Assembly: GCA_018609935.1 (NCBI GenBank) | Contig: JAHENH010000073.1 | Location: 1 to 5,686 of the forward strand | Length of the DNA: 5,686 nt | Direction of reading: 5' to 3' | Source: Halobacteriales archaeon | GTDB lineage: Archaea; Halobacteriota; Halobacteria; Halorutilales; JAHENH01 | Shown: positions 5,591 to 5,686 of the stretch, piece after piece | How the letters are laid out: every line of letters starts with the position of its first letter | How positions within the stretch are numbered: position 1 is the stretch's first letter | Made by a program: the position numbers and the translations under genes | The notes under the pieces: generated by a model | Told to the model about the DNA's origin: nothing | What the model saw: only the letters and a program-made list of their open reading frames with translations | The model's database searches: none

Positions 5591-5686
5591 AAAATATCTT
5601 TAATATCTGCCCTTTTACTTTTTTCACCATTATAATATTCTACTTTTCTTCTTGAAAGAGGTCCTGCTACTCTATAACTATCTATC
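5584..5686 (-). CDS. Unknown protein, C-terminal 33 residues (cut by window edge)
   Basis: On the minus strand one frame entering from the right edge is open and ends at TAA (5586-5584). The other two frames have stops within the first 20 nt of the window edge. The visible tail reads IDSYRVAGPLSRRKVEYYNG followed by a short Lys/Arg-rich end, KDILC. Its stop lies just past the start of the COOH.NH2 ligase gene (ATGCTAA), giving a 7-nt overlap like the other junctions in the cluster, and this is the main support for it being a real gene. The visible part is basic, with no membrane segment. The family is not recognisable from 33 residues. Confidence 0.65.
   Translation of the reverse strand, partial: IDSYRVAGPLSRRKVEYYNGEKSKRADIKDILC

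Larger units (their letters stand above)
1..5686 (-). other. Single co-directional amide-bond metabolism gene cluster (probable operon)
   Basis: Eight minus-strand frames follow one another. Going right to left, the junctions are 7, 38, 26, 19 and 8 nt overlaps, one 12-nt gap (2049-2060), and a 4-nt ATGA overlap. There is no space over 12 nt between genes, and I see no promoter, rho-independent terminator, tRNA, CRISPR array or attachment site. The promoter must lie beyond the right edge and the terminator beyond the left. None of the start codons has a GGAGG/AGGA-like sequence at normal distance; the leaders are A-rich. Translation is therefore probably coupled, or uses an SD-independent mechanism. 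Confidence 0.8.

Overview
This window is a compact, A+T-rich stretch in which every supportable gene lies on the minus strand, so transcription runs from right to left. It holds six complete genes and two genes cut by the window edges. Neighbouring reading frames overlap by 4 to 38 nt, or in one case are separated by 12 nt, which leaves no room for internal promoters or terminators. This packing, together with a phiEco32-type COOH.NH2 ligase and its usual companions, points to a tailed phage, an archaeal tailed virus or a prophage rather than an ordinary chromosome. The host cannot be named. Isoleucine is written mostly as ATA and arginine as AGA in the genes I checked. None of the starts has a clear Shine-Dalgarno sequence at the usual distance. 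No virion, replication or lysis gene is visible, so the viral assignment is an inference.

In transcription order (right to left) the layout is: the 33-residue C-terminal end of an unknown gene (5584-5686); a glutamine-synthetase-fold COOH.NH2 ligase (4829-5590); an ATP-grasp ligase with a basic N-terminal tail (4033-4866); a second, RimK/glutathione-synthetase-like ATP-grasp ligase (3075-4058); a class I glutamine amidotransferase-like gamma-glutamyl hydrolase of the PuuD/peptidase C26 type (2395-3093); a small AIG2/gamma-glutamylcyclotransferase-like protein (2061-2402); a class II (Ntn-hydrolase) glutamine amidotransferase-like protein with a long unrecognised C-terminal extension (306-2048); and the first 103 residues of an unknown protein (1-309).

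The six enzymes form a closed set for amide-bond chemistry. Three ATP-dependent ligases can build carboxylate-amine bonds. Two Cys-nucleophile hydrolases can cut amide bonds or deliver ammonia. One cyclotransferase can release a gamma-glutamyl group as 5-oxoproline. Clusters of this composition have been predicted, from comparative genomics of amidoligases, to make a small peptide or amide-linked modification. The product and its target (virion protein, host protein, cell envelope, nucleic acid or free metabolite) cannot be read from the sequence. The most distinctive local features are the extended class II amidotransferase, with a five-lysine run, a 12-bp tandem repeat encoding YGxx units and an acidic/basic linker; the basic tail of the first ATP-grasp protein; and the two unknown flanking genes, which may encode the substrate or a partner.
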